Source: Congeria kusceri (lineage: Eukaryota > Mollusca > Bivalvia > Myida > Dreissenidae). Taken from it: a stretch of DNA of 64,000 nt. The notes beneath the pieces were generated by a model. The model was not told the origin of the DNA and searched no databases. It saw only the letters and a program-made list of their open reading frames with translations. The position numbers were made by a program, and so were the translations under genes. Shown in pieces: positions 1 to 10,639 of this stretch (its first letter is position 1; every line of letters starts with the position of its first letter). The DNA lies in the NCBI GenBank assembly GCA_027627225.1, contig CM051032.1, positions 60,448,137-60,512,136 of the forward strand, given 5' to 3'.

Positions 1-2400
1 TATCTTCTTGATATCCAACCTCCGCGCAGAGATTTGACTGGTTCCGATCATAGCTCTAATCAAATCTCTGCCGTCATAACAAACCACGTGATGATTATCG
101 TTTTTAATCTTCTAGATATTATTTATGGTTTTAATTAGTTATTTTCTTTTTCTGTTTTCATTATTGACTGCAAACGGTGTATAAAATCCAATTACTAGTA
201 TGTAGAAAATCGCACTGAGTTGCATTAAATAAGTAAAAATTACAAACACGTAATCCTTCCATATCTGGAAGGATTTTACTTGTGATGGCAGTTGTTACCG
301 TTAACCGATAGGGGAGGTAACCGCTGCGATGAGTTTGCTTGATATCAATTTGATTTTTACCATGTTTCTTACCTTGACACAGTTTGTAAAGTACGCCTCC
401 TAGACAACACCACTCTGTCTTACTTGGCCTGTGACAGGTCGACTAAACGTTGGCTCATTTACCAATTTACAAAGCTGTGACATGCGTTTTGGGTTGACAT
501 TTATAATATTGCACTTTGCCGCATACTCGTATCGTGTTTTTGTTCAATCAGATATTTCGTAGCTACTAAATCACAACGGGTTTAACGATACTTAATGAAG
601 CACGCTGATCTGTTATATATTCAATAATCTTTGCGCATGAATGATCCATGTGAACGGTAAAGTTCGAGGTAAAGTCCATACATGTTTCGCATATAGGAGA
701 AACCAGCAATTCGATTATTTAATTGCAGGTTTTTATAATGAAAATATCAAACGTAAGTCACCATACACAATGGGTGTTTGCAGGAAATGAACACTTTCAA
801 TATTGCGTCATTTTGGACTCTGACACTGTGGTGGTTGCGTTTAGCAGGCGTGCGGTGATAATGAGTACTGCTTTGTTTGCACGTCCAAATTCAAACAGAC
901 GGGATGGAAATAGTGAAGTGGCTATTATCTGTAACAATTCAAAGCTTATCTCAGATATATTTTGGCCTTCGAGAAGGACTTATTTTTTTATAAAGGCAGT
1001 TAAACACATGTGCAATGTTCGACATCTGTTATCAACAGTTGCTGGGATAATATTGTATCGATATGACGAAAACAAAAAAAAGTATTCAGTAAATTTTGCT
1101 TGGATACAGATACATGTATTTGTAATATATTGAATAAAATATTTTAAACCTTCAATGTCCTATTTTAGAAATGACTTTCAATTAAATCCCAGTCGAAATT
1201 AATTCCATTGGTCTCGTTCTACTGATTGTTGCAGCCCTCAGTATGATAAAGTTTGATATATTGCCAGCATGTTGATAATCATTATCTTAAATTTGGTATT
1301 AATTTGACTAGCATTACTCCTACGTCAGGGTATGTGAATATTCGTTGATGATATTTATTTTGTGTTCAAATTACCTTTTTTTAACAAATAGCACGAGTGA
1401 AACGAGCAAAAAGCCTTAACCCTTTTACTCGCTGCGCATTAAAGATGTAGTTGTTACATGTATATTATTAAGCAAGAATCTAAATACATGTATAATTACG
1501 CGGATTATGTTGACATCTGATCTGTTCATCGGACACAATGTCGACCATCATTTCTGCGAGTGTAGTTTTAGATTTATCGCCTGGGCGACCAATTAATTCG
1601 AGAACAGGCTTGTTTAAAATGCACAGTATACAACGATGATATACTCGACAAACAGAACACAATGACAATCATGCATACAATTGCTTCCTGTTTTTAAATT
1701 TCCCAAGGTTATTTGTAAACTAGTAATAAAAACAGAAGAAAATGCCGAGTATTCTGATCCTCTACAAAAACGTGTTCGAACTGACCCCCCCCCGTCCGAG
1801 GGAACATTCTTTTTTATATTGGATACGCCCCTGTTCCGTCACTGATGACCGAAAAGAGCGGCTGTCAAGGTAGAATGCGAGGAATGTCACGTATTTCACA
1901 GGGACGTGGGATGAAAAATGTAATCACGGTCACTTAAATTTTAATGTAGTGTTTTGTGTTGCAAACTAAATTAATTATGATAATTATGTTTTATTGCAAA
2001 GGAAAGAACACTGCATCGACTTAAGCTTTCACATAAAACTTTGACTTCGAATGGCTTGTTCGTATCACGTGTTATACGAGGCACATTACTTTTGTAGCTA
2101 AACTAAGGGTGGATGCATGTATATTCATTTTGATGAAAGGCTGCATATATATGCTTAATTTAAAATAAAATGTTCTGTTCTTTACTGTACTTCGATTTAT
2201 CAGCCAATGATGATGATTCACGGTTTCTTTGGAAAAAAACAACTGTTCATACAGAAATATAGAAACTTTGCAAGGTGTTACTCGTGTTGTCAAAATTATT
2301 GTATGGTAATTTTTACACTTGGTACATGTTAAGGTCGCTTTATAATCCGAAAATAGATAAATAATGTTGATTTGTGATTACTTTTAACTTTTAAGTGAAC
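1..2400. other. No gene seen (left flank)
   Basis: AT-rich sequence downstream of gcm. A 136-codon open frame at 723-1133 (plus) has no recognisable motif and ordinary base composition. A run of C at about 1787-1794 is the only simple repeat of note. Confidence 0.5.
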
Positions 2401-2660
2401 CTTTGATATAAATTAATAGATAACAATGGCTTATTGTGCTGAACATTTCTGTATATAAATTAGAAAATTAAAACTGCAATCCGTGTTTTTTTTTCATTTT
2501 TATGTTAAGAACATAGAAATTGAACCTTAAATATAAATAGTTAAACGTGATTTATCTTGCGGAACATTACTTTTCTGCATACAAATAAGAAAATAAAAAC
2601 TTTCATTTTTCATGTTTAAGTAATGTTTAAGTAATCAAAACATAGAAAGTAAAAATCTGC
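2400..2660 (+). repeat. Degenerate tandem duplication, about 121-bp period
   Basis: The series GAACATTTCTGTATATAAAT, AGAAAATTAAAACT, CATTTTTATGTT and ACATAGAAATTGAA starting at 2441 recurs in the same order from 2562 with scattered changes. Two units are clear and the preceding bases from about 2400 may be a third partial one. Confidence 0.6.
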
Positions 2661-3131
2661 TCTTACAAGTTTATCAAGCTATCAGTGGTGAAATAATTAA
2701 AACCGTTTCATGCAGTTCTAGTTTTCTGTATGACATTTTGAGTACATTGAGTCATTACATTTTGTAGCAATTGGGTTGTGGTCTCTCTGACTTTTAATAG
2801 GTAATGAAAAATACCCATATATATATAGTTCGTAGATAATCTTATATAATTTATAAATTGAAAGTAAATTATGCATACGGAATAATCTCGATCATTCATG
2901 TATGATAATTTAACATAATAATAGTGTTAAAATCTACTTGAGGGAAATAACTATTTGTACTGCGCAGTTATAATAAATACATTTCCATCTTGCAATTATG
3001 TATCTTAATCATCAAACTTGCTGATGTTGCAAGTAGCGCTCACTGAATCTAGACTGATCACGAGAGGCCAGTCAGAAAACACATAGAGAAAACACATAGA
3101 ACCAATAAAAAGGCGGAACATATAAATGATA

Positions 3132-3365
3132 CATTTGAGGCGTGTCTTGGGAAAGCCGGTATTAATGCATGTGCGTTAAGTGTCGTCCCGGATTGGCCTG
3201 TGCAGTCCGCACAGGCTAATCTAGGACGGCACTTTCCGCCTTCAGTGGATTTATGTTTAGAAGAGACCTCCTTGAAACAGAAAATACCATAAAAGCACGG
3301 GACTGCACAGGCTGATCCGAGACGACACTTTACGCACAACATTAAGCCCGGTTTTCCCACGACAA
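3132..3365. mobile_element. Fold-back MITE, dreissenid GTCCCGGATTAGCC family, copy 1
   Basis: Left end TTGAGGCGTGTCTTGGGAAA, right end GGTTTTCCCACGACAAG, forming imperfect terminal inverted repeats. Inside are two arms, each able to form a hairpin (GATTGGCCTGTGCAGTCCGC with GCACAGGCTAATCTAGGACG, and a second near 3300-3325), joined by a loop with GGATTTATGTTTAGAAGAGA. Four related copies lie elsewhere in the window. No coding capacity, so mobilised in trans if at all. I recognise the family as very abundant in Dreissena; that is from memory. Confidence 0.85.
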
Positions 3366-3633
3366 GTTTAAATTATACATACATATGTGGAAGCATTCAT
3401 TAGGATCATTATTTGTTTGAATCGAACTTTGTGAAACATTAAAATGTCGTGCTAAAACAAACTTACGTGTACTGTGTTGTGAGTACACATATTAAAACTA
3501 GGCATTTTATGTCTACAAAATGAACACTATATAATCATTTGGTAATGTTTACACTATAACGTGCTCATTATGTTTTGTTTTCATTTTTGTCCGACATCAG
3601 CAGATGTGTCGAACTCCTGGAAAGATTTGGCGC

Positions 3634-3639
3634 TTTATT
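3634..3639 (-). promoter_or_regulatory. Candidate polyadenylation signal of gcm
   Basis: AATAAA on the minus strand about 200 nt after the gcm stop, read as TTTATT on plus. The hexamer is common by chance in AT-rich DNA, so it is a position-based guess. Confidence 0.3.
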
Positions 3640-3836
3640 TGCAGTTGACACAAAAAATACAATTCCGAAAGTAATTTTATAAATCTGACAACAACTGTTT
3701 ACGGATTTCATGGATTTAGAATTGCGTATTTCTAACATACGCCATAATAGCAAAGAAACTCACAAATCTTAAGAAAGATTTCAAACGTGTATTGAAAAAA
3801 AAACATAATTGAGGCACATTGTTCACAATTAAACAG

Positions 3837-4969
3837 TTATTTATATCTAAGCGTGATGTTAATGCTATGATTACAGAAATTTGAGGCGGTTGATAACGGG
3901 GGCTGCCCAGAAAACCTTTGATCAAAGTCATAACTGCAGCTTGGATTCGACACATCCGCCATCATGCACTGAGAGTACAAAGGGAAGCAATTAGGATTTG
4001 TATAATGAGAAGCATTTTCTGTAGTCACCGAGTTGTCCCCCCTAGTTACGTTATCATGAAATGCTTGCTGCTGTACGGAACACTGGCCACGGTCTGTCGC
4101 AATGCCTGCTTTTTGGGATCCACCGTCATTGTACCTGTTTGTCTTCAGTTCTGCAATTGTTTGTACTGAAGAATTATTCGCGACATGAGTGTTTTCTAGG
4201 CTGAATGTTGCACTGGAGCCCTTGTTAACATCCCCCATCGAGGCGGCCGAGTCCAGACGTTGAATCATGGATGTGTAGAAGTCAGTATCAAACGGGCTGG
4301 ATAAAAGGTCAAGGCTATCGTCCAGCTGCGTGGCGGAATCCTGGAACTGAGAAGTCTGACTCCGGAAACACGATGGAGAATCAGGAACGTCGGCTGGTTG
4401 TCGGGAACAATCTGCTAAATTCGTTGGAATTTCAGATTTTATGCGCTTTGTTGATGCGTCCACGTTATAACAGTCGTTGTATATTTTATCAAACGCGTTT
4501 GATGAGTCAAAAGTTTGTCTATTTCGTTTCAAATGTTTTCTGTGCGTGTAGTCAAATGTATCCAGTTGGTCACAATACCGTCTGCTATAGGCATCCTGTC
4601 GGCAGTAGCCGCGATCTGTTGGAAACTGATACTGACTGGGTTCTGGGGCCCTTCCTCGCATCGACACGGCGGACTGTGACGTCATACTCCGATAGTGCAC
4701 CGCGCTAGAACTCGGAAAATGCGACGGCATAAAGTTGTCGCTAGGAAGCAGTGAAGCGGTATTCGAGTGATATGTTCTTTTGTTTGGTCCGATCTCTATC
4801 GAGAGAGACTGCATGCCCGCTACTGGGGGTATGTCGCAAACGCTCTGGGGATACAGACTGAGTCTCTTTGGGGTGAACGGCGGCGAGTTGGCGGTGCGGG
4901 GGCTGCCCTGTGTGACCCATTTGCTGCAAGTGCACTCAAACGGCGAGCAGGAACACACGTCGTCACGCT
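3837..4969 (-). CDS. gcm: gcm coding exon 5 (transactivation-type tail and stop)
   Basis: Acceptor GATATTTCAG ends at 4970. The first bases complete a Glu codon, followed by [14 protein letters not shown]. The frame stays open for 376 residues to TAA at 3837. It is rich in Ser, Thr, Asn, Gln and Asp, with proline-rich [13 protein letters not shown] near the start, a tyrosine-bearing [14 protein letters not shown] stretch and a KRIKSE motif. This is typical of the poorly conserved tail after GCM domains. The open frame extends upstream to 5117, but that part is intron (it reads as an aliphatic run) and should not be annotated as protein. Confidence 0.9.
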
Positions 4970-7055
4970 CTGAAATATCGTTAATATACGTTGTATAACA
5001 GGACAAAGGAGAACGCATATTTGCAAAATCTTGGTATTTAAATAGGTAACCGAAGATATGTAATGTTAAATAAACAAGAAAAAGAAAAAGAAACGAATTA
5101 GAGCTCCATTCGTACAACGTCTAAATAAAGCTCGGTTCGAAAAAGCGCTTCATCAGTATGACAGTACATTTTGTATATTGGTACTGAAAAGTATGGTTTA
5201 ATTATCGGTTAATTAACAAAAATGGTAAAAGCGATTCATTAAATACGTTGGTCCCAGATTTATATACTATACCTACCACTGGTTACTGGATGATCAGCTA
5301 AAGCCGTGTTACTCACCCGGTGTCACGAGGTGACGTATAGAAGACGTCTCGTCGTCATGGAGATGGAATGCCTTAACCCCTCCACAGTTCTGAAACCATC
5401 AGTTGCTCCTGATTATAATATAATAATAACAACACAAAATAAATAAATAGTTTTAGTTGACACAAGATTATTATTTCCTAAGACACCGAATTTTTATTGT
5501 ACACATTGTTTTAACAGTGATCAAGTATGAATTGCATAGATATCAGCACCTATGCTGCAATTGCAAATAAATATGCATAGTAAAAACAAGAGCGCGCAGT
5601 TAAGAGCATCAATGATAAGTATTACAAGTGCACTGTATAGGTTATATAAATAATGTATTAATTGTTTTAAATACTTTGATTTTTACAATACACCAAGAAT
5701 CGATTCGCCCATTTGAGGAATTTTACTAAGTTTACACGTGATTTTTCTATTTTATCTACTATTCCTTGAAATAGTTTAATCTACACGACGACATAACTTC
5801 ACCGGAAGTCTATACCTCGGCCATTTTCTGACTCCTCAACGTCCGCTGGTGTCTGCGCGCCTCGGCTGAGGCCTTCAGTTCCGGTTTGGGGTGGTCGTGA
5901 ATGCCTTTAGACTGGAAGTAGATGGCGCCTCGGTGATGGCGCCAGAAGTGCGTCACCGGATATCCGCTGTGGCCCCTGCACGGGAGAAGGTCAAGGACCC
6001 CGGAGCAGTTGGCGTTAGGACACATCTTGCCTGCGTAATGAATTGTAAAATTAAATATGCTGTTTTCTTCAAGTTAAGTGTAAAACTTTATACATAATGA
6101 TTAATTTCATAAGATAATGCTAAAAAGCTAGACACCATTATTTTAGCCTAAACATACACATGCTTTGACTAAAAGTAAAAGCATAAAATCATGAAGGCAT
6201 ATAAATAGTTTGATTCATTCAATTAACATTACGGACTCTTTGGCACGATTCGCTATCGCTTTCATATTATTACGCAGAATGGCCGATCGCTGAGAACAGC
6301 GCACCCATGAGCCCCGCTCTTCACTCACACAATAATCAAACTACTCAAGAGCCATCAGCGTACCGATCTGCTTCCGGCGCGCTTTGTCGCAGATAGCAGG
6401 CCGGAGATGGATCTTCTCGCCCTCCGCGCCTGCGCAGTCGTGGCTGCAGACGAGCACCCCGAGGCAGGACTTCTTGAGAATCATGGCATTGTGGTTGTTG
6501 GTGTTGCGCATGGCCCAGCCGCTCACGTGACGCCGCGCGTCCTCGCAGTCCTGGTTGTACACGTGACGGCAGTTCCCGTCCGGCCACTCGTAGAAATCAT
6601 CCTGCTTCTCGAACTGGAAGAAATGAATGAATGAAAAATGGCACAATACTTTTTGTAACATAAATGTTTTCTGTTAGAATATGTAACACGCTAAATTCTT
6701 GTAACACAGATGATTTCTGCTAAATTTTAGGTTTTGTTTGGCATGGTTTCTGCTAGATCATACGCGGATTCAGAGAGGGCACCGGAAGTGGCGTACGCCC
6801 CCTCTAAAATTGTCCAACACGATAACTGCAACGTTTCAGGGGAGATCACTCTGGAAAGTTCAGTGTCTTCAACGGAATCAACCGCTTACCTCCATTGACT
6901 TCAGTTTGAAGAGTACATCTGTACTTCGCCACAATGAAAGGTAGACTTACCAGAGGTAGAATGTTGTCATTGACGTCCCAGTGTACTTCCGGGTCCAGCT
7001 CGCCCTTGCTGCTGCTCATGGAGGGGAGGTATGTGCTCTCATCCGTCAGTGTCAT
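3837..7055 (-). CDS. gcm: Glial-cells-missing (GCM-domain) transcription factor, five coding exons
   Basis: Sequence-specific nuclear DNA-binding protein of the GCM family. Joining 7055-6951, 6613-6364, 6030-5816, 5389-5317 and 4969-3837 gives 1776 nt, 591 residues plus stop, with every intron GT-AG and phases compatible. The GCM domain spans about residues 26-178: WDVND at 26-30, EWPDG at 44-48, the family signature [12 protein letters not shown] at 66-77, KKSCLG at 82-87, RPAICDKAR at 106-114, [16 protein letters not shown] at 135-150, [13 protein letters not shown] at 157-169 and SAEARR at 173-178. Cysteines 85, 91, 95, 110, 122, 127, 136 and histidines 163 and 165 are the expected kind of zinc ligands. 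The tail (191-591) is Ser/Thr/Asn/Gln-rich with a CxC...CxC patch at 220-229 and an IKSE SUMO-type site at Lys392. Known family roles are glial, haemocyte or placental and parathyroid fate; the role here is not deducible. The N-terminus is the weak point: the frame stays open upstream to 7184 and an acceptor lies 15 nt before the chosen ATG. Confidence 0.93.
5317..5389 (-). CDS. gcm: gcm coding exon 4 (73-nt small exon)
   Basis: A short open segment encoding [20 protein letters not shown] and four further residues, between acceptor GTTTCAG (ends 5390) and a perfect donor GTGAGT (5316-5311). It enters in phase 0 from exon 3 and leaves in phase 1, the phase exon 5 needs, so it bridges two exons that do not otherwise join in frame. 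An alternative acceptor 17 nt upstream (ending at 5407) hits an in-frame stop. The phase logic is strong, but no known homology supports this linker. Confidence 0.78.
5816..6030 (-). CDS. gcm: gcm coding exon 3 (C-terminal half of GCM domain)
   Basis: Acceptor TTACGCAG ends at 6031. The junction rebuilds a glycine codon and continues [12 protein letters not shown]. It encodes [17 protein letters not shown], the [13 protein letters not shown] zinc and DNA-contact segment and the basic SAEARRH end of the domain. The donor is GTATAG at 5815-5810 after ATG GCC GAG, phase 0. Without splicing the frame would stop at once at TAG. Confidence 0.92.
6364..6613 (-). CDS. gcm: gcm coding exon 2 (N-terminal half of GCM domain)
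   Basis: Acceptor TTCTTCCAG ends at 6614 and donor GTACGC starts at 6363, so the exon is 250 nt and ends in phase 1. It encodes the EWPDG motif, the RNTNNHN signature and the first zinc cysteines through [13 protein letters not shown]. This is the most conserved part of the family, and the exon is essentially certain. Confidence 0.93.
6951..7055 (-). CDS. gcm: gcm coding exon 1 (N-terminus, start tentative)
   Basis: Thirty-five codons ending DVNDNILPL, then a donor GTAAGT at 6950-6945, phase 0. WDVND matches the opening of the GCM domain. I chose ATG 7055-7053 because it has A at -3 and lies just after a good acceptor (TTTCAG ending at 7071). If that acceptor is used, the exon begins at 7070 and the ATG may be preceded by a 5' UTR exon or by further coding sequence. 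The alternative is read-through to ATG 7184, which would add 43 residues, mostly translated minisatellite, and seems unlikely. Confidence 0.7.
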
Positions 7056-7079
7056 AATGTGCGGGGGTGTCTGAAACCC

Positions 7080-7955
7080 AACATTCACACTGAGTGCGTG
7101 GCTGCGGCAAGCTGTGTTCACAATGATAACGGTGCTACTGGCAACATACACTCTGATTACCTGGCTACTGAACCCAGTGTTCATATTTCAAGGCTACTGA
7201 ACAGAAATGTTCACACTGATCACATGGCTACTGAAATAAATGTTCAGACTACATGGCTGCTGAATAAGAATGATCACACCGTGGCTGCTTAATAAGCTAA
7301 TATTCACACGTATAATGAAGCTGCTGAACACGAATGTTAACACTGATAACATGGATACTGAACACGAATTTTACCCTGATTAAATGGTTACTGAACACCT
7401 ATTTCACACTGGTTACATGGCTACTGAACACAAATGTTCAGTCTATATGGCTACTTAACACGAATTTGACACCTATAACATGGCTATTGAACACGAATTT
7501 TCACAATGATTACATGGGTACTGAACACGAATATGCCATACTGGCGTACATGGCTACTGAACACGAATGTTCAGTCAACATGGCTATTGAACACAAATGT
7601 TCACACTGCGCACATGGCTACTGAATACGAATTTCACACTGATTACATGGTTACTGAGCACGAAATTTCACACTGATTACATGGTTACTGAACGCGAAAT
7701 TTCACACTGATTACATGAATACTGAACACAAATGTTCACAGTGATTACATGGCTACTGAACACAAATGTTTACACTGATTACATAGTTACTGAATACGGA
7801 TGTTCACACTTTTTACATGGCTACTGAACACGAAGGTTCACACTGATTGCATGGATACTGAACACGGAGGGTCAGTCTGCATGGCTACTGAACGCAAAAT
7901 TATACACTGACTACATGGCTACTGAAACAACTGTTCAGTCTACATGGTTATACTG
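7080..7955 (+). repeat. 34-bp minisatellite upstream of gcm exon 1
   Basis: About 25 imperfect tandem units around ACATGGCTACTGAACACGAA followed by TGTTCACACTGATT, period 34, with some shorter units lacking the CACACTGATT part (TGTTCAGTCTACATGG type). Because 34 is not a multiple of three, units read through all frames and create false open frames. The array ends within about 10 nt of the acceptor of the first recognised gcm exon, so on the minus strand it occupies the 3' end of the upstream intron or the 5' flank. Weaker echoes (GGCTACATAAATTAG, TGGTTACTTAAATTA) continue to about 8160. Confidence 0.9.
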
Positions 7956-8159
7956 ACTACTAAAATGAATGCTGACAAGCAATACTTCCGTTCTGAAAAT
8001 GAGTAATCAATTCTTCAGCAGTATTTACGGAAAATGGTATGCTGAATATATCGAGTAAATATAATAATCTTGGCTACATAAATTAGTGTGTTGCTACTTA
8101 AAATGTAATTATTGTTACTAAAATGTAAGAATGGTTACTTAAATTAATACCTTAATACC

Positions 8160-9263
8160 ACTGGAATAAATGTGAACGTCCGTCCGTTATTATGTAATAA
8201 GTTTCGTTCAATATTTTCATACCAGTTTGTAAGCCTTTTGATCTCATGTTAATTACACATGTTCATCTGCAAACATTCGTTTCGTGATTATTTAATCTTT
8301 AGAATATAATAAACGATAATAAATTATTGACATAAACTATCAAAACAACATTAAAATTACGAGTTGAAATTGCACCATTATATGAATTGATAATAACATT
8401 GAATTGTAAACATTTAATATATCATGTAAGTAAAATAGACACACACAAAAATGCTACAATAATTATACAAATCTTGGCTACTATAATTGTACACATTTTT
8501 GTTTTTGACTTTCTTTTATGACCGTTTATCTGTTTGAATAAAGAAGCATGCATTTCAACTTTTGTTATTATTTGTAATTACACATCACAGACTGTTTTCA
8601 GACAAACAATATGTCAGATTTAATTCACGAAGCTGAGAAATTAGTCTAAAGACAATTCTAATTGAGTGTTTTATGAATCCGCTGTTTATGGTGTGATTAA
8701 CCGACCCATTATGACTCCACCTCGCGTATTGACATGAACAATATTGGGTGTCCCCATAAAACCGCTACTGCGCAGTCGCGTGGCAAATGACCTTCCGGGT
8801 CATTAGGTCGACAAAATGGGTGCCGATAAGTAGCCCTGTGAACTGCATCTGTTTTCGTTTGACTATCCATTATACGTCTTAAAGTCTCCATTTGCTTTTG
8901 AAATTATCCATTTGCTTTTGAAATTTAATAAAAACGCAAAGTCTGTTCGATGGGTACCACCTAGAAAGCTTTGCGAATCCTCGCCGACATTGACTCCGCC
9001 TTCGCTTCTGTATAGCAATAAATCGCATTGCCACTCTCCAATGAGGAAGAAAATTGTATTGTCACAGGGCAATAGATTGTTATCTGTAGATTACAGGCTA
9101 GCAGTCAAATATGACATCCCATAGGGAGTAAATTGCCGTTTGTCAGAGTTACGTCATTAAGTGATTAACGTGTTATAATAGGAGAACAAATATGTCGATT
9201 TGAGAACGACCACGTATGTTTCATTGCTTAATATAAGTCATCAGGATAACGGAATAAGAGTTG
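8160..9263. other. Unassigned flank upstream of gcm
   Basis: AT-rich to about 8690, then a less AT-rich block (8700-9120) with several CpGs and no clear ORF. It could hold a gcm 5' exon or promoter on the minus strand, but I found no convincing donor. Confidence 0.25.
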
Positions 9264-10628
9264 TTAGCTCACCTGAGCACGAAGTGCTCGGTGAACTATT
9301 GGTATAGGGGACCTCTCCGGCGTCGTCCGTCATCCATCGTCCGTCGTCCGTATGCCGTCAACAATTTGGACCGTCTCAACAATAAAGACTACATTTTTTA
9401 TTCAATCTCGACCTAACTTGCAAAGTTTGTGTATGACCATAAAATCTCGGATGGGATTGTTATTGGGTCAGATCACACCAGTAACACCAGATCGTGGGCC
9501 ATATCGTGTTTCAAACACCAGAGTTATTGCCCTTTGTTTATTAAAAAAATATACAAAAATGGACATTATTCAAGATAGAGACTTCATTTTTCATTCAATC
9601 TTCACCAATCTTGCACAGTTTGTCTATTATCACGAGGTTACAGTTGAAGTGGAATATAAGCAAGATCGGACAAGAAACACCAGAGTTATTGCCCTTTGTT
9701 TGTGAAAAAAATATGCAACAATGGACATTATTCAGAATAGAGACTTCATTTTTCATCCAATCTTCACCAATCTTGCACAGTTTATCTATGACCATAAGAT
9801 TAAAGGTGTAGTCGAATATAAGCAAGATCGGACCAGATACACCAGAGTTATTGCTCTTTGTTTGTGAACAAAATGTGCAAAATATGGACATTATTCAGGA
9901 TAGAGACTTTATTTTTCATCCAATCTTCACCAATCGTGTACAGTTTGTCTATGAACGTAAGACTACAGGTAAAGTCGAATATAAGCGTGATCGGGTCAGA
10001 AAAACCAGAGTTATTTGCCCCTTGTGTTTGGAGAAAAACATCAACAAGTTATCAATGATTGGCGTGCACACACGATGTTTGATTCAATGTTGACCAAACT
10101 TTGACAGTTTGCGCATGACCATAAAAATTGATTGATAAAATTTGATTTCCAACAGTTGCAAGACTTGCATGCAGTTATTTTTACTTGCAACATTGTTTTC
10201 AGAGCCTGCATTAACATCATTTATCATCATTGGACAGAAAATTATCAAAGAAAAAGCAAAACTTTACCTGATAGCACAGCCATCGCAATTTTCGCATTGC
10301 AACTAGTTCTCCAAAACTGTTTGCGAAAAAGACATTAAGATCTACTGTTTCTGCATTTTCCAGAATTGTCAATGACTTACTGAACAAGGGTCAGATTAGA
10401 CTATCGAGAAAAATGATTTGAGAACCATTAGCAAAAAAAAAACGCACATCCACTCCCAACTCGTACTTTAGTTAGGTCATTGCACTAACCGATGTTTTAA
10501 ATCAAAATTGATCCTATCCCCCACAGGCGTATTGTTCAGATACCTTAATTTTCAAACCTGTCACAACAGTATGGTCTTCATCCGTACCAGTTCTCAGGTG
10601 AGCGCTTTGGACCATCATGGCCATCGTG
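9264..10628 (+). mobile_element. TTAGCTCACCTGAGC-family dispersed repeat, copy 1
   Basis: Starts TTAGCTCACCTGAGCACGAA and GTGCTCGGTGAACTATTGG, ends GTTCTCAGGTGAGCGCTTTG then GACCATCATGGCC. CTCACCTGAG and CTCAGGTGAG form short inverted termini. The same start, middle (TTGATTTCCAACAGTTGCAA region, 10140-10330) and end recur in the same orientation at 60445-61831. No intact coding sequence. The family looks like the common bivalve repeat beginning TTAGCTCACCTGAGC; class unknown, non-autonomous. Confidence 0.8.
9517..10010 (+). repeat. 162-bp tandem units inside the dispersed repeat
   Basis: ACCAGAGTTATTGCCCTTTG starts at 9517, 9679, 9841 (TTGCTC) and 10004 (TTTGCC), intervals 162, 162 and 163. 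Each unit contains GGACATTATTCAAGATAGAG and CAATCTTCACCAATCTTGCA. The other copy at 60445 has fewer clear units, so this is internal amplification. Confidence 0.85.
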
Positions 10629-10639
10629 TCTTAGTTTTT

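Noticed and set aside
723..1133. 136-codon plus-strand open frame
   Set aside because: No recognisable domain, no splice or promoter context, and composition like surrounding AT-rich DNA.
4271..4708. 145-codon plus-strand frame
   Set aside because: Antisense shadow of gcm exon 5, whose reading is supported by splicing and the GCM domain upstream.
4970..5117. Extension of the gcm last exon up to an ATG at 5117, with a membrane-like start
   Set aside because: Lies upstream of a good acceptor at 4970. The hydrophobic run [18 protein letters not shown] is translated pyrimidine-rich intron.
7334..7624. 96-codon frame WLLNTN-repeat protein
   Set aside because: Translation of the 34-bp minisatellite. 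The period is not a multiple of three and other frames are equally open.
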